NCBI GenBank assembly: GCA_026770585.1
Contig: MU647032.1
Coordinates: 48,682-60,464 of the forward strand
Source of the DNA: Baffinella frigidus
Taxonomy: Eukaryota; Cryptophyceae; Cryptomonadales; Baffinellaceae
Direction: 5' to 3'
DNA length: 11,783 bases
Numbering within the stretch: the stretch's first letter is position 1; every line of letters starts with the position of its first letter. Shown piece after piece: positions 1 to 4,650 of this stretch. Made by a program: the position numbers and the translations under genes. The notes beneath the pieces were generated by a model, which made no database searches, was not told where the DNA came from, and was given only the letters and a program-made list of their open reading frames with translations.

Positions 1-200
1 CGCCTCGGGACAGATGGGCCCGCCTCGGGACAGATGGGCCCGCCTCGGGACATATAGGCCCGCCTCGGGACAGATGGGCCCGCCTCGGGACAGATAGACC
101 CGCCTCGGGACAGATAGGCCCGCCTCGGGACAGATAGGCCCGCCTCGGGACAGATGGGCCCGCCTCTGGTCGGGTGGGCCCGCCTCGGGATAGATAGGCC
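1..200. repeat. 20-bp tandem repeat, 10 units, cut by the window edge
   Basis: Ten consecutive units of exactly 20 bp, consensus CGCCTCGGGACAGATGGGCC. Units 3, 5, 6, 7 and 10 carry small changes near ATGGG, and unit 9 is the most diverged. The array starts at base 1, so it probably continues outside the window. A 20-bp period shifts the reading frame every unit, which argues against a coding repeat. The bases CGC after the last unit lead straight into the LDVKEMYEV block. Confidence 0.95.
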
Positions 201-205
201 CGCTT

Positions 206-232
206 GACGTCAAGGAGATGTACGAGGTGTCT
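206..232 (+). pseudogene. LYE-family exon relic 1 (DVKEMYEVS)
   Basis: Reads DVKEMYEVS on the plus strand. A 30-bp stretch from 201 matches the stretch from 290 at about 22 of 30 positions, and both begin CGCTTGAC. The second copy reads DFHELYQALEP, so the frame is kept although bases differ. Shorter relatives lie at 521 (LYEAPEP) and 616 (LYDVTKP). I infer a repeated coding fragment; the protein is not recognised. Confidence 0.35.
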
Positions 233-233
233 G

Positions 234-286
234 GGGTTCAGGGTTTAGGGGTTAGGTTCAGGGTTAAGGGTTTAGGGTTTAGGGTT
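234..286 (+). repeat. G-rich telomere-like block in reversed orientation
   Basis: TTTAGGG, TTCAGGG and TTAGGG variants lie on the plus strand. This is the only clear G-rich heptamer block in the first 2.5 kb, where all other blocks are C-rich. It sits between two direct copies of the LYE-family fragment, so a local inversion or foldback event is possible. Confidence 0.85.
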
Positions 287-294
287 CCCCGCTT

Positions 295-327
295 GACTTC
301 CACGAGCTGTATCAGGCGCTTGAACCC
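295..327 (+). pseudogene. LYE-family exon relic 2 (DFHELYQALEP)
   Basis: The plus-strand frame reads DFHELYQALEP and then runs into C-rich heptamers. It is the closest partner of the copy at 206, keeping D, E, Y and the spacing between them. The copies at 521 and 616 also run directly into AACCC heptamer DNA, so the heptamers may have grown out of the 3 prime end of this fragment. Confidence 0.35.
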
Positions 328-390
328 TCAACTCTAAACTCTAAACCCTAAACCCTAAACCCTAAACCCTGAACCCTGAACCCCAAACCA
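324..390 (+). repeat. CCCTAAA heptamer spacer ending in CAG
   Basis: C-rich telomere-type heptamers (CCCTAAA, CCCTGAA, CCCCAAA) end in AAACCAG directly before the exon-like block at 392. The terminal AG could serve as a splice acceptor, as in the matching spacers before 557 and 680. Confidence 0.8.
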
Positions 391-391
391 G

Positions 392-430
392 GACAAAGTG
401 TGGGGGGGCCTGCACCGCATGTAGAAGCCT
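392..430 (+). pseudogene. HRIQKP-family exon copy 1, in-frame TAG
   Basis: The frame reads DKVWGGLHRM, then TAG at 422-424, then KP. It matches DEVRGVLHRIQKP at 557 and EEVRGVLHRIQKP at 680. The stop replaces the glutamine codon CAG by a single C to T change. A 22-bp segment (410-431) is tandemly duplicated at 432-453, and that second unit still has CAG. The exon is preceded by AAACCAG. The stop makes this copy look decayed unless it is skipped. Confidence 0.45.
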
Positions 431-453
431 ACTGCACCGCATGCAGAAGCCTA
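410..453 (+). repeat. 22-bp tandem duplication
   Basis: Two adjacent 22-bp units begin CTGCACCGCATG and end AGAAGCCTA. They differ by one base: T at 422 against C in the second unit. They duplicate the 3 prime part of the HRIQKP-family exon. Confidence 0.9.
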
Positions 454-556
454 CTCCCAAAACCCCAACCCCCGGACCCTAAACCCTAACTCCAGAAGCC
501 TAAACCCCGACCCCTAAACCCTGTACGAGGCGCCTGAACCCTAAACCCCCCAACAG
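454..556 (+). repeat. Degenerate CCCTAAA spacer with LYE-family relic 3
   Basis: C-rich heptamer variants ending in CCAACAG at 556, a possible acceptor for the exon at 557. Positions 521-541 read LYEAPEP in the plus frame and match the LYE fragments at 206 and 295. Together the spacer, the LYE relic and the following HRIQKP exon form a unit that recurs at roughly 125-165 bp spacing. Confidence 0.6.
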
Positions 557-595
557 GACGAAGTAAGGGGGGTCTTGCATCGGATCCAGAAGCCT
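557..595 (+). CDS. HRIQKP-family exon copy 2 (DEVRGVLHRIQKP)
   Basis: Thirteen open codons, DEVRGVLHRIQKP, follow CCAACAG and run into CCTAAACCCTAAA. The frame and sequence match the longer exon at 680, which continues past KP, so this copy is shortened at its 3 prime side where heptamer DNA begins. No good splice donor is visible. I infer a partial duplicate of one exon; the protein family is unknown. Confidence 0.4.
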
Positions 596-679
596 AAACC
601 CTAAATTTAGAAACCCTGTACGACGTGACCAAACCCTAAACCCTATGCCCTAAACCCTAAACCCTAAACTCCGAAACAG
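596..679 (+). repeat. CCCTAAA spacer with LYE-family relic 4
   Basis: C-rich heptamers with the LYE-family relic LYDVTKP at 616-636. The spacer ends in CCGAAACAG at 679, which would be the acceptor for the exon at 680. Confidence 0.65.
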
Positions 680-754
680 GAGGAAGTAAGAGGGGTCTTG
701 CACCGGATCCAGAAGCCGGAACAGCACGCGGCCCTCGGGGCCGTCGCGCGCAGG
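680..754 (+). CDS. HRIQKP-family exon copy 3, best-preserved copy
   Basis: Exactly 25 open codons lie between an acceptor-like CCGAAACAG (ends 679) and a donor-like GTACAC (starts 755). The peptide begins EEVRGVLHRIQKP and ends EQHAALGAVARR. Most codons have G or C in the third position. The exon length divides by three, so it could be duplicated or skipped without a frameshift. The 3 prime part (LHRIQKPEQHAALGAVARR) recurs at 899, 1159 and 1295 with mainly conservative changes (V to I, H to Y, A to T). No family is recognised. This is among the strongest exon candidates, but splicing is inferred. Confidence 0.55.
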
Positions 755-878
755 GTACACAACCCTAGCCCGGAACCCCCCTGCACGCCGCGCGCCTGTA
801 GCGTGTCCTTCTGAGTAAGGTGGTCACGAGGTTCGGGGTGGTCACGCGGTGCTAGTGCCCCCATTAACCGCGGATAGC

Positions 879-898
879 GTTCTGGAACGTTCTAGAAC
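879..898. promoter_or_regulatory. Four-unit heat-shock-element-like array
   Basis: GTTCTGGAACGTTCTAGAAC: four contiguous inverted nTTCn/nGAAn pentamers. This is the pattern bound by eukaryotic heat-shock factor trimers (established knowledge). Whether it is bound here is unknown, and no gene start is visible directly downstream. Confidence 0.5.
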
Positions 899-955
899 CT
901 CCATCAGAGCCAGAAGCCGGAGCAGCACGCGGCCCTCGGGACCGTCGCGCGCAGG
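899..955 (+). CDS. HRIQKP-family exon copy 4
   Basis: Open frame LHQSQKPEQHAALGTVARR, 19 codons, fused on its 5 prime side to the pentamer array instead of an AG acceptor. The 3 prime side is followed by GTACTC, as in copies 3 and 6. Relative to copy 3 the changes are R to Q, I to S and A to T. Because the 5 prime half of the exon is replaced by the repeat, this may be a relic or may use an upstream start. Confidence 0.4.
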
Positions 956-958
956 GTA

Positions 959-997
<39 letters not shown>

Positions 998-1074
998 GCA
1001 CACACACACACACACACTCTCTCTCTCTCTCTCTCTCACGCACACACAAACTCTCTCTCTCACACACACACACA

Positions 1075-1107
<33 letters not shown>

Positions 1108-1117
1108 TCTCTCTCTC
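959..1117 (+). repeat. Compound CT/CA microsatellite
   Basis: At least four alternating blocks of (CT)n and (CA)n, beginning within the GTACTCTC that follows exon copy 4. The long CA runs are candidates for Z-DNA and the CT runs for triplex or polypyrimidine behaviour. Frames across it encode only low-complexity SLSLTHTH or VCVRERE. Confidence 0.97.
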
Positions 1118-1158
1118 CCTCCGCTTTCCACACTACGAGTAGGGTCCTAACACCCCAG

Positions 1159-1182
1159 GCCCTCGGGGCCGTCGCGCGCAGG
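1159..1182 (+). pseudogene. HRIQKP-family exon copy 5, short 3 prime fragment
   Basis: Eight codons, ALGAVARR, follow CACCCCAG and are followed by GTACCC. This is the last third of the exon at 680, again with GTAC on its 3 prime side. It may be a truncated exon still flanked by splice-like signals. Confidence 0.4.
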
Positions 1183-1264
1183 GTACCCCCCCTACGTTTC
1201 GAGGGTTCAGGGGGTGTCACGAGGTGGTCACGCGGTGCTAGTGCCCCCATTAACCGCGGATAGC

Positions 1265-1294
1265 GTTCTAGAACGTTCTAGAACGTTCTGGAAC
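1265..1294. promoter_or_regulatory. Six-unit heat-shock-element-like array
   Basis: Six contiguous alternating pentamers without a break: two GTTCTAGAAC dyads followed by GTTCTGGAAC. By the known rule for heat-shock factor sites (three or more alternating nGAAn units) this is a near-ideal array. Function is inferred only from the pattern. Confidence 0.55.
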
Positions 1295-1351
1295 CTCCAT
1301 CGGAGCCAGACGCCGGAGCAGTACGCGGCCCTCGGGGCTATTGCGCGCAGG
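1295..1351 (+). CDS. HRIQKP-family exon copy 6
   Basis: Open frame LHRSQTPEQYAALGAIARR, 19 codons, then GTACTC. Changes from copy 4 include K to T, H to Y and V to I. Like copy 4 it is joined directly to the pentamer array. Conservation of the frame and of the GTAC supports a coding origin; present function is uncertain. Confidence 0.4.
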
Positions 1352-1356
1352 GTACT

Positions 1357-1424
1357 CTCTCTCTCTCTCTGTCTCTGTCTCTCGCTCTCTCTCTCTCGCT
1401 CTCTCTCGCTCTCTCTCTCTCCCT
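1357..1424 (+). repeat. CT microsatellite
   Basis: Nearly pure CT repeat with occasional G (CTGT, CTCG), starting directly after the GTAC of exon copy 6. Confidence 0.95.
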
Positions 1425-1459
1425 CCACCCTTCACCCTACGTTTATGGTTCGCGCGCGG

Positions 1460-1558
1460 GGCGCGACCCTAACCCCGGAACCTGAAACCCTCCTACACTC
1501 TAGCCCCTAAACCCCAATCCCTAACCCCTAAACCCTAAACACCAAACCCTAACACTAG
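1460..1558 (+). repeat. Degenerate CCCTAAA spacer
   Basis: C-rich heptamer variants (CCCTAAA, CCCCTAA, ACCCTAACA) ending in AACACTAG, a possible acceptor for the block at 1559. Confidence 0.75.
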
Positions 1559-1588
1559 GTGCGTGACACGAGCGACCGGGCGGGGAGG
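1559..1588 (+). pseudogene. VRETSDR-family exon copy 1, truncated
   Basis: Ten codons, VRDTSDRAGR, then CCC TAA as heptamer DNA begins. It matches the 19-codon exon at 2156 over its first half, with one E to D change, and is preceded by ACTAG. The 3 prime part is lost where heptamers start. Confidence 0.45.
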
Positions 1589-1615
1589 CCCTAAACCTAG
1601 AACCCTCAGCGCTAG

Positions 1616-1646
1616 GCACCTCATAGAGGTCATTGCAGTCGCATGA
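1616..1646 (+). pseudogene. EVIEVEGG-family exon copy 1, stop-broken
   Basis: Reads HLIEVIAVA then TGA at 1644-1646, after CGCTAG. It aligns with MYLTEVIEVEGG at 1702. Early loss of the GG tail and the stop suggest decay. Confidence 0.4.
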
Positions 1647-1701
1647 GCCTATCTATCCCGCGGTGGGCCTGAGCCTTTAGCGTACGACTTGAGGGTTGAG
1701 G

Positions 1702-1743
1702 ATGTACCTCACAGAGGTCATTGAAGTCGAGGGCGGCGCCCTC
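1702..1743 (+). CDS. EVIEVEGG-family exon copy 2 (MYLTEVIEVEGGAL)
   Basis: Open plus-strand block of 14 codons reading MYLTEVIEVEGGAL. Three other copies share EVI and the following V/I position. The copy at 1976 continues as DAQLLGMN where this one turns into CCCCTCA-type repeats. The 5 prime side follows GAGGGTTGAG, a weak acceptor. No family is recognised. Confidence 0.4.
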
Positions 1744-1794
1744 ACCCCTCACCCCTCACCCATCAACCCTCATCCCCAGGCTCCTCTCTCGGTG

Positions 1795-1796
<2 letters not shown>
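1744..1796 (+). repeat. CCCCTCA-type C-rich spacer
   Basis: CACCCCT and CAACCCT variants between exon copy 2 of the EVIEVEGG family and the GA microsatellite. Confidence 0.6.
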
Positions 1797-1872
<76 letters not shown>

Positions 1873-1878
1873 GAGAGA
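1797..1878 (+). repeat. GA then GT microsatellite
   Basis: (GA)n for about 40 bp, then (GT)n, then GA again. The next EVIEVEGG-family copy starts flush at the end of the GA run. Confidence 0.97.
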
Positions 1879-1905
1879 GAGGTCATTGCAGTCAAGAGCG
1901 GCGAG
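1879..1905 (+). pseudogene. EVIEVEGG-family exon copy 3
   Basis: Reads EVIAVKSGE between two GA/GT microsatellites. Its first codon GAG is shared with the repeat, so the upstream YLT part has been replaced by GA repeat or lost. Confidence 0.35.
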
Positions 1906-1975
1906 AGGGAGAGAGTGTGTGTGTGTGAGAGAGAGAGACAGTGAGCGAGAAAGAGAGAGAGAGAGCGAGAAAGAG
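1906..1975 (+). repeat. GA/GT microsatellite
   Basis: GA, GT and GAAA-type purine repeats. Frames through it give only REREREV-type peptides. Confidence 0.95.
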
Positions 1976-2029
1976 ATAGAGGTCATTGAAATCGAGGGCG
2001 GCGACGCACAGCTCCTCGGCATGAACCCG
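1976..2029 (+). CDS. EVIEVEGG-family exon copy 4, longest
   Basis: Open frame IEVIEIEGGDAQLLGMNP, 18 codons with G or C in most third positions, starting flush after a GA microsatellite and ending where CCCCGAA repeats begin. It gives the fullest version of the family: a hydrophobic, acidic segment, then EGGDAQLLGMN. No donor is visible before the repeats. Confidence 0.4.
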
Positions 2030-2039
2030 GAACCCCAAA

Positions 2040-2116
2040 CCCCGAACCCCGAACCCCGAACCCCGAACCCCGAACCCCGAACCCCGAACCCCGAACCCCG
2101 AACCCCGAACCCCGAA
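2040..2116 (+). repeat. CCCCGAA array, 11 exact heptamers
   Basis: Eleven consecutive perfect CCCCGAA units, a variant of the telomere-type heptamer. Because 7 is not divisible by 3, any frame cycles and gives PEPRTPN peptides that should not be read as a protein domain. Confidence 0.97.
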
Positions 2117-2155
2117 CCCAGGTACTAAGCCCTCAAACCCTGACCCTCAACCTAG

Positions 2156-2212
2156 GTTCGTGAGACGAGCGACCGGGCGGGGAGGCTTCTCGCCAACCTG
2201 GAGAGGGTGCGG
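2156..2212 (+). CDS. VRETSDR-family exon copy 2, complete
   Basis: Exactly 19 codons, VRETSDRAGRLLANLERVR, lie between CTCAACCTAG (acceptor-like) and GTACAC (donor-like). Sixteen of 19 third positions are G or C. The amphipathic LLANLERV segment could form a helix. Its first ten codons recur at 1559. Like the exon at 680 it has a length divisible by three, keeps a single frame and is followed by GTAC. No family is recognised. Confidence 0.55.
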
Positions 2213-2220
2213 GTACACTC

Positions 2221-2345
2221 CAAACTCCAAACCCTACACCCTACACACTATACCCTACACCCTACACCCTACACCCTACACCCTGCAGCCCACACCCTAC
2301 ACCCTACACCCCACACCCTACACCCCACACCCTACACCCTTCACC
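2221..2345 (+). repeat. CCCTACA heptamer array
   Basis: A run of CCCTACA units with CACACCC and CAGCCCA variants, locally dominated by one variant. Confidence 0.93.
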
Positions 2346-2351
2346 CTACAT

Positions 2352-2401
2352 CCTAAACCCTAAACCCTAAACCCTAAACCCTAAACCCTAAACCCTAAAC
2401 C
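2352..2401 (+). repeat. Perfect CCCTAAA telomere-type array, about 7 units
   Basis: About 50 bp of uninterrupted CCCTAAA repeat, the longest perfect stretch of the canonical plant/algal telomere heptamer in the window. It is interstitial, flanked on both sides by variant heptamers. Confidence 0.97.
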
Positions 2402-2572
2402 ATACACCTTAAATAAACCCGAAACCCGAAACCCGAAACCCGGAACCCAAAACCCGAAACCCGAAACAACACGCCCTGAACCGGAAACCGGAAACCCGAA
2501 ATCTGAAACCTTAAACCCTGAACCCTAAACCCTGAACCCTACACCCGAAACACTAAACCGTAAACCCTAAAT
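2402..2572 (+). repeat. CCCGAAA and CCCTGAA variant heptamers
   Basis: A CCCGAAA-rich block at about 2416-2470, then CCGGAAA and CCCTGAA variants, ending in AAATCAG at about 2573 before the strand composition flips from C-rich to G-rich. Confidence 0.85.
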
Positions 2573-2610
2573 CAGGTTACGACGGGACACCTCGCCTCAG
2601 TCCGGTTTGC
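2573..2610. repeat. GTTACGA repeat copy 1 at the C-rich/G-rich switch
   Basis: GGTTACGACGGGACACCTCGCCTCAGTCCGG resembles the segments at 2699 and 2895. It marks the point where plus-strand C-rich heptamers end and plus-strand G-rich heptamers begin. Confidence 0.45.
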
Positions 2611-2706
2611 GGGTTTCGGGATTTGCGGGTTTGGGGTTTGGGGATTTGGGGGTTTGGGGTTTGGGGAGTTAGGGTTTGGGGTTTTGGATTTCGGGCTTGG
2701 GGTTAC

Positions 2707-2728
2707 GATTGAGCACTTCGCGGCTGTC
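2707..2728 (-). CDS. Possible micro-exon DSREVLN
   Basis: On the minus strand CGCTCACAG precedes GACAGCCGCGAAGTGCTC (DSREVL) and AATC^GTAACC follows, giving a 22-bp candidate exon with acceptor and donor. A related block at 2903-2924 keeps GACAGCCGCGA and the GTAACC donor but has CAACG in place of the acceptor AG. The plus-strand reading VTIEHFAAVL is an alternative. Weak but repeated signal. Confidence 0.22.
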
Positions 2729-2902
2729 CTGTGAGCGTTTTGGGGGTTTGGGGATTTAGGGATTGGGGTTTTGGATTTCTGGTTTGGGGGTTTGGGGATT
2801 TCGGGTTTGGGATTTGGCGTTTGGGGTTTGGGGGTTTAGGGTTTGGGGTTTGGGGTTTGGGGGTTGGGCTTTGGGGGTTGGGGTCTGGGGTTTTGGGGTT
2901 AC

Positions 2903-2924
2903 AGTGAAACCCCTCGCGGCTGTC
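2903..2924 (-). pseudogene. Second copy of the DSRE block, acceptor lost
   Basis: Minus strand DSREGF followed by GTAACC. The base before GAC is G in CAACG, so no AG acceptor is present. The surrounding 45 bp (2895-2940) are a diverged direct repeat of 2699-2740. Confidence 0.25.
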
Positions 2925-3056
2925 CGTTGACGCTTTTTGTGTTGAAGATGTTTGGGGTTTGGGGTTTAAGGTTTGGGGTTTGGGGTTTGGGGTTTAAGGT
3001 TTTAAGGTCTGGGGTGTGAGGTTTGGGGGTTGGGGTGCAGGGTTTGGGGCTGAGAA

Positions 3057-3070
3057 GGGGGGGGGGGGGG
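3057..3070. repeat. Poly-G tract, 14 bases
   Basis: Fourteen consecutive G at the right edge of the G-rich region. Length errors in assembly are likely here. Confidence 0.95.
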
Positions 3071-3125
3071 TATTGGAGAGCGTGAACCTGATGGACAGAA
3101 AAACGTCACGATGCTGGAAAGTGAC

Positions 3126-3238
3126 CTGTCAACTTGTGGCATCGAACTGTCAACTTACCTGTGTTGTTGCTGTCAACTTGTGGTGTTACTGTCAACTTTT
3201 GGCATTACTGTCAACCTGCGGCGTTAATTTCAACTTGT
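3126..3238 (+). repeat. CTGTCAACTTGTGGCATTA minisatellite, about 6 units
   Basis: Six diverged units of about 19-23 bp, each beginning CTGTCAACTT or a one-to-two-base variant (last unit ATTTCAACTT). The sequence is AT-richer than the flanks. Confidence 0.88.
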
Positions 3239-3657
3239 ATTGATGTATTGATTGCGTGGCCAAAACGATGAATAATCCGCTCCAGTCCCATTAGGTAGCG
3301 CGGTGTGGCAGAGAATTTGGCCGCAAAATAATGCAATAATGGTAAAAAATAATAATTTTCAACCAGAGCCGTCAGCTTTTGATTTTTTTTGAGGGTGCTG
3401 AAGCGTCCGATTTAGCCTAGACCATGTTTATCCCCCACTCCAACAGTTGTGATTTCTATTGCAAAGATACATGTCTCGTCCAGACAAGATTTTTTCCCAT
3501 AGGAACCACTGTTGGAGTGTGTGGGGGGGAAATGTGTTTTCTTACAAAAGTCAATTATTCTCAGGGAAAATTGTCAACTTTGGGTTCGCTTCACACCCCT
3601 CCATTTTTCAATATTTCTGCAGCCCACTTCTCTGCACGCTACTCTAAACTCCCTTGC
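3239..3657. other. Lower-GC unique region without a supported gene
   Basis: AT-richer sequence with a TAATAATTTT-type run near 3340-3360 and T-runs near 3383 and 3490. Several frames of 60 to 87 codons overlap here on the plus strand, but none has homology I recognise, a clear codon bias or splice-like borders. It also holds an inverted repeat (3436-3519). I see no gene I can support. Confidence 0.6.
3436..3519. repeat. Inverted repeat, 12-bp perfect arms
   Basis: CACTCCAACAGT (3436-3447) and ACTGTTGGAGTG (3508-3519) are perfect complements. Outside the arms C-runs face G-runs with a three-base bulge. The loop is about 60 bp and T-rich. Possible small foldback element. Confidence 0.8.
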
Positions 3658-3807
3658 CCACTTAACAGCCAGCGGGGCCTTGGATGATGTCTCCATCTCA
3701 ACGATTCTGGTACACATTGCAATTCATTCCAGGGCAAGGGTCTTGAAATGATCCCCGGAAATCCGGGAAAGATATGATGGTCAAATTCATGGTCAAATCC
3801 TAAGTGG
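3658..3807 (+). mobile_element. Family A inverted-repeat element, copy 1
   Basis: Begins CCACTTAACAGCC and ends TAAGTGG. Internal landmarks shared with other copies in the same order: a CCATC, then ACGATTCTGGTAC, then a CCAGGG region, then CCGGAA. A CCCGGA/TCCGGG hairpin sits at 3754-3767. It carries no transposase-like frame, as expected of a non-autonomous element. It is the most diverged plus-strand copy. Confidence 0.55.
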
Positions 3808-3862
3808 CCCTTTCTCTTAAGTGGGAGGGTGAGGTGCGTGAACAGCACCAGCTGCTCTGCAC

Positions 3863-3926
3863 CATCAGTTGCTTTACAACCCGGGAGGCGGTCAGTTGCT
3901 TTACAATATCATCAGTTGCTTTACAA
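3863..3926 (+). repeat. CATCAGTTGCTTTACAA, three copies
   Basis: Copies begin at 3863, 3891 (first base changed) and 3910, so the spacing is irregular (28 and 19 bp). Just upstream CAGCACCAGCTGCTC is self-complementary around the CAGCTG core. Confidence 0.9.
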
Positions 3927-3958
3927 TAAAGTCCCTCTGTCTTGGTGCTGCTAAGTAG

Positions 3959-4020
3959 CCCTCTGTCTTAAGTGGCCCTCTGTCTTAAATGGCCCTCTGT
4001 CTTAAGTGGCCCTCTCTCTT
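3959..4020 (+). repeat. 17-bp tandem repeat CCCTCTGTCTTAAGTGG
   Basis: Three full units plus a fourth that becomes CCCTCTCTCTTGCAG. The units contain TTAAGTGG, close to the family A terminus, and GCTGCTAAGTAG lies just upstream. The last, pyrimidine-rich unit makes a textbook-like acceptor for the exon candidate at 4025. Confidence 0.9.
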
Positions 4021-4024
4021 GCAG

Positions 4025-4083
4025 AGCGGGGCGCGAGGAATCAATGGCTCCAACGTCAGCGGCAACGGCTCAAGCGGCTCAAG
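4025..4083 (+). CDS. Candidate exon SGARGINGSNVSGNGSSGS
   Basis: A 59-bp open block on the plus strand between CTCTCTCTTGCAG and GGCTCAAG^GTTTTG, reading SGARGINGSNVSGNGSSGS. The peptide is Gly/Ser/Asn-rich, as in linkers. Diverged relatives of the GGCAACG part occur near 4386 and 4525, each followed by TTACGTTTCAGAGTTCAGCG. The minus strand is also open (LEPLPLTLEPLIPRAP), so the strand is not certain; the splice signals favour plus. Confidence 0.4.
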
Positions 4084-4142
4084 GTTTTGGGTTTTGGGTT
4101 TAGGTTTCAGAGGTCGTTCAAGGTTTAGGGTTTAGGGTTTAG
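4084..4142 (-). repeat. TTTAGGG-type spacer
   Basis: TTTTGGG and TTTAGGG variants, G-rich on the plus strand. If the exon at 4025 is real, this intron side breaks the C-rich-sense rule seen elsewhere. Confidence 0.8.
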
Positions 4143-4650
4143 GAGAGTTAGCCTCTAATTGATTAGCAGCGTCGGGGATGGATCCAACCACACGAGAATG
4201 CCAGAGGGGCCTATTTAGAATTGTTGTCTTTTACAACTGGGCATTTTTGTAGTAACTTTCGTGAGGTTGGTCACGTATCTGGGCGAAATTAGTCCATGCA
4301 CGAGGTTGGTTACGTTATCCTGGTACAAATATTTACAACCCCACATGTAAATAGGATCCTCCACCATTCTCAAATGGAACGACAGCGGCAACGATTCGGG
4401 GTTACGTTTCAGAGTTCAGCGTCCAGAGGTGTAGGGTTCAGGAGAGTGAGGGTGTAGGGTTCAGGAGAGGGTGTATGGTTCAGGAGTGTAGGGTTTAGGA
4501 GAGTGATCCTCTAACTAATTTGAACCGGCAACGGTGCGAGGTTTCAGGTTTACGTTTCAGAGTTCAGCGTCCAGGGCTTAGGGTTCTTAGGGTTTAGGAG
4601 AGTGATCCTCTAACTAATTTGAACCCGCTGGTGCCCCCTGTGAGCCTGCC
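4143..4650. repeat. Mosaic of direct repeats
   Basis: Three copies of AGGAGAGTGATCCTCTAACT (first one diverged, at about 4141, 4498 and 4590), two copies of TTACGTTTCAGAGTTCAGCG (4402, 4549), and a tandem pair GAGGTTGGTCACGTATCTGG / GAGGTTGGTTACGTTATCCTGG (4263, 4311), with short TTTAGGG-like stretches. A minus-strand frame of about 50 codons (about 4215-4371) is open but has no supporting signal. Confidence 0.7.

Larger units (their letters stand above)
837..960 (+). repeat. HSE-bearing dispersed repeat, copy 1 (124 bp)
   Basis: Starts GGTGGTCACGCGGTGCTAGT and ends GCAGGGTACT, matching copy 2 (1223-1356) almost throughout and copy 3 (5543-5604) in its 5 prime half. Layout: a conserved 5 prime part with ATTAACCGCGGAT, a GTTCT/AGAAC pentamer array, then the 3 prime part of the HRIQKP-family exon (LHQSQKP...ALGTVARR, 899-955), then GTAC and a microsatellite. 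Weaker homology to copy 3 extends upstream to about 790 (CCTGTAGCGTGT). Confidence 0.9.
1223..1356 (+). repeat. HSE-bearing dispersed repeat, copy 2 (134 bp)
   Basis: Same start and end as copy 1 but 10 bp longer. The whole difference is one extra 10-bp GTTCT/AGAAC pair in the pentamer array. It includes exon copy 6 (LHRSQTP...ALGAIARR, 1295-1351) and the GTAC at 1352. Confidence 0.9.
2611..3056 (-). repeat. TTTGGGG-rich heptamer region
   Basis: G-rich spacer dominated by TTTGGGG and GGGTTTGGGGATTTG variants on the plus strand, that is CCCCAAA on the minus strand. It encloses two copies of a conserved 40-bp segment. The G-runs could form G-quadruplexes. Confidence 0.93.

Noticed and set aside
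1-200. Coding repeat domain in the 20-bp array
   Set aside because: A period not divisible by three changes the frame each unit, and no long frame results.
1721-2128. 135-codon plus-strand frame with REREREV and EPRTPNP repeats
   Set aside because: Nearly all of it is GA/GT microsatellite and CCCCGAA heptamer translated through. Only the EVIEVEGG segments are of interest, and they are annotated separately.
2352-2401. A true chromosome end at the CCCTAAA array
   Set aside because: Only about 7 perfect units, flanked by variants and unique sequence on both sides, and heptamers occur in both orientations in the window. Interstitial repeat fits better.
3424-3751. Overlapping plus-strand frames of 62-87 codons
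   Set aside because: Three frames are open at once in unique AT-richer DNA, and part lies in a family A element. No signal favours one frame.
3959-4020. CRISPR or regulatory array from the 17-bp repeats
   Set aside because: Units are directly adjacent with no spacers: a simple minisatellite.
4215-4371. Minus-strand frame of about 50 codons starting MVEDPIYMWGCKY
   Set aside because: Ordinary composition, but no splice borders, codon bias or second copy under constraint; the repeated VTNL comes from the GAGGTTGGTCACG tandem pair. A frame this long is expected by chance in AT-richer DNA.
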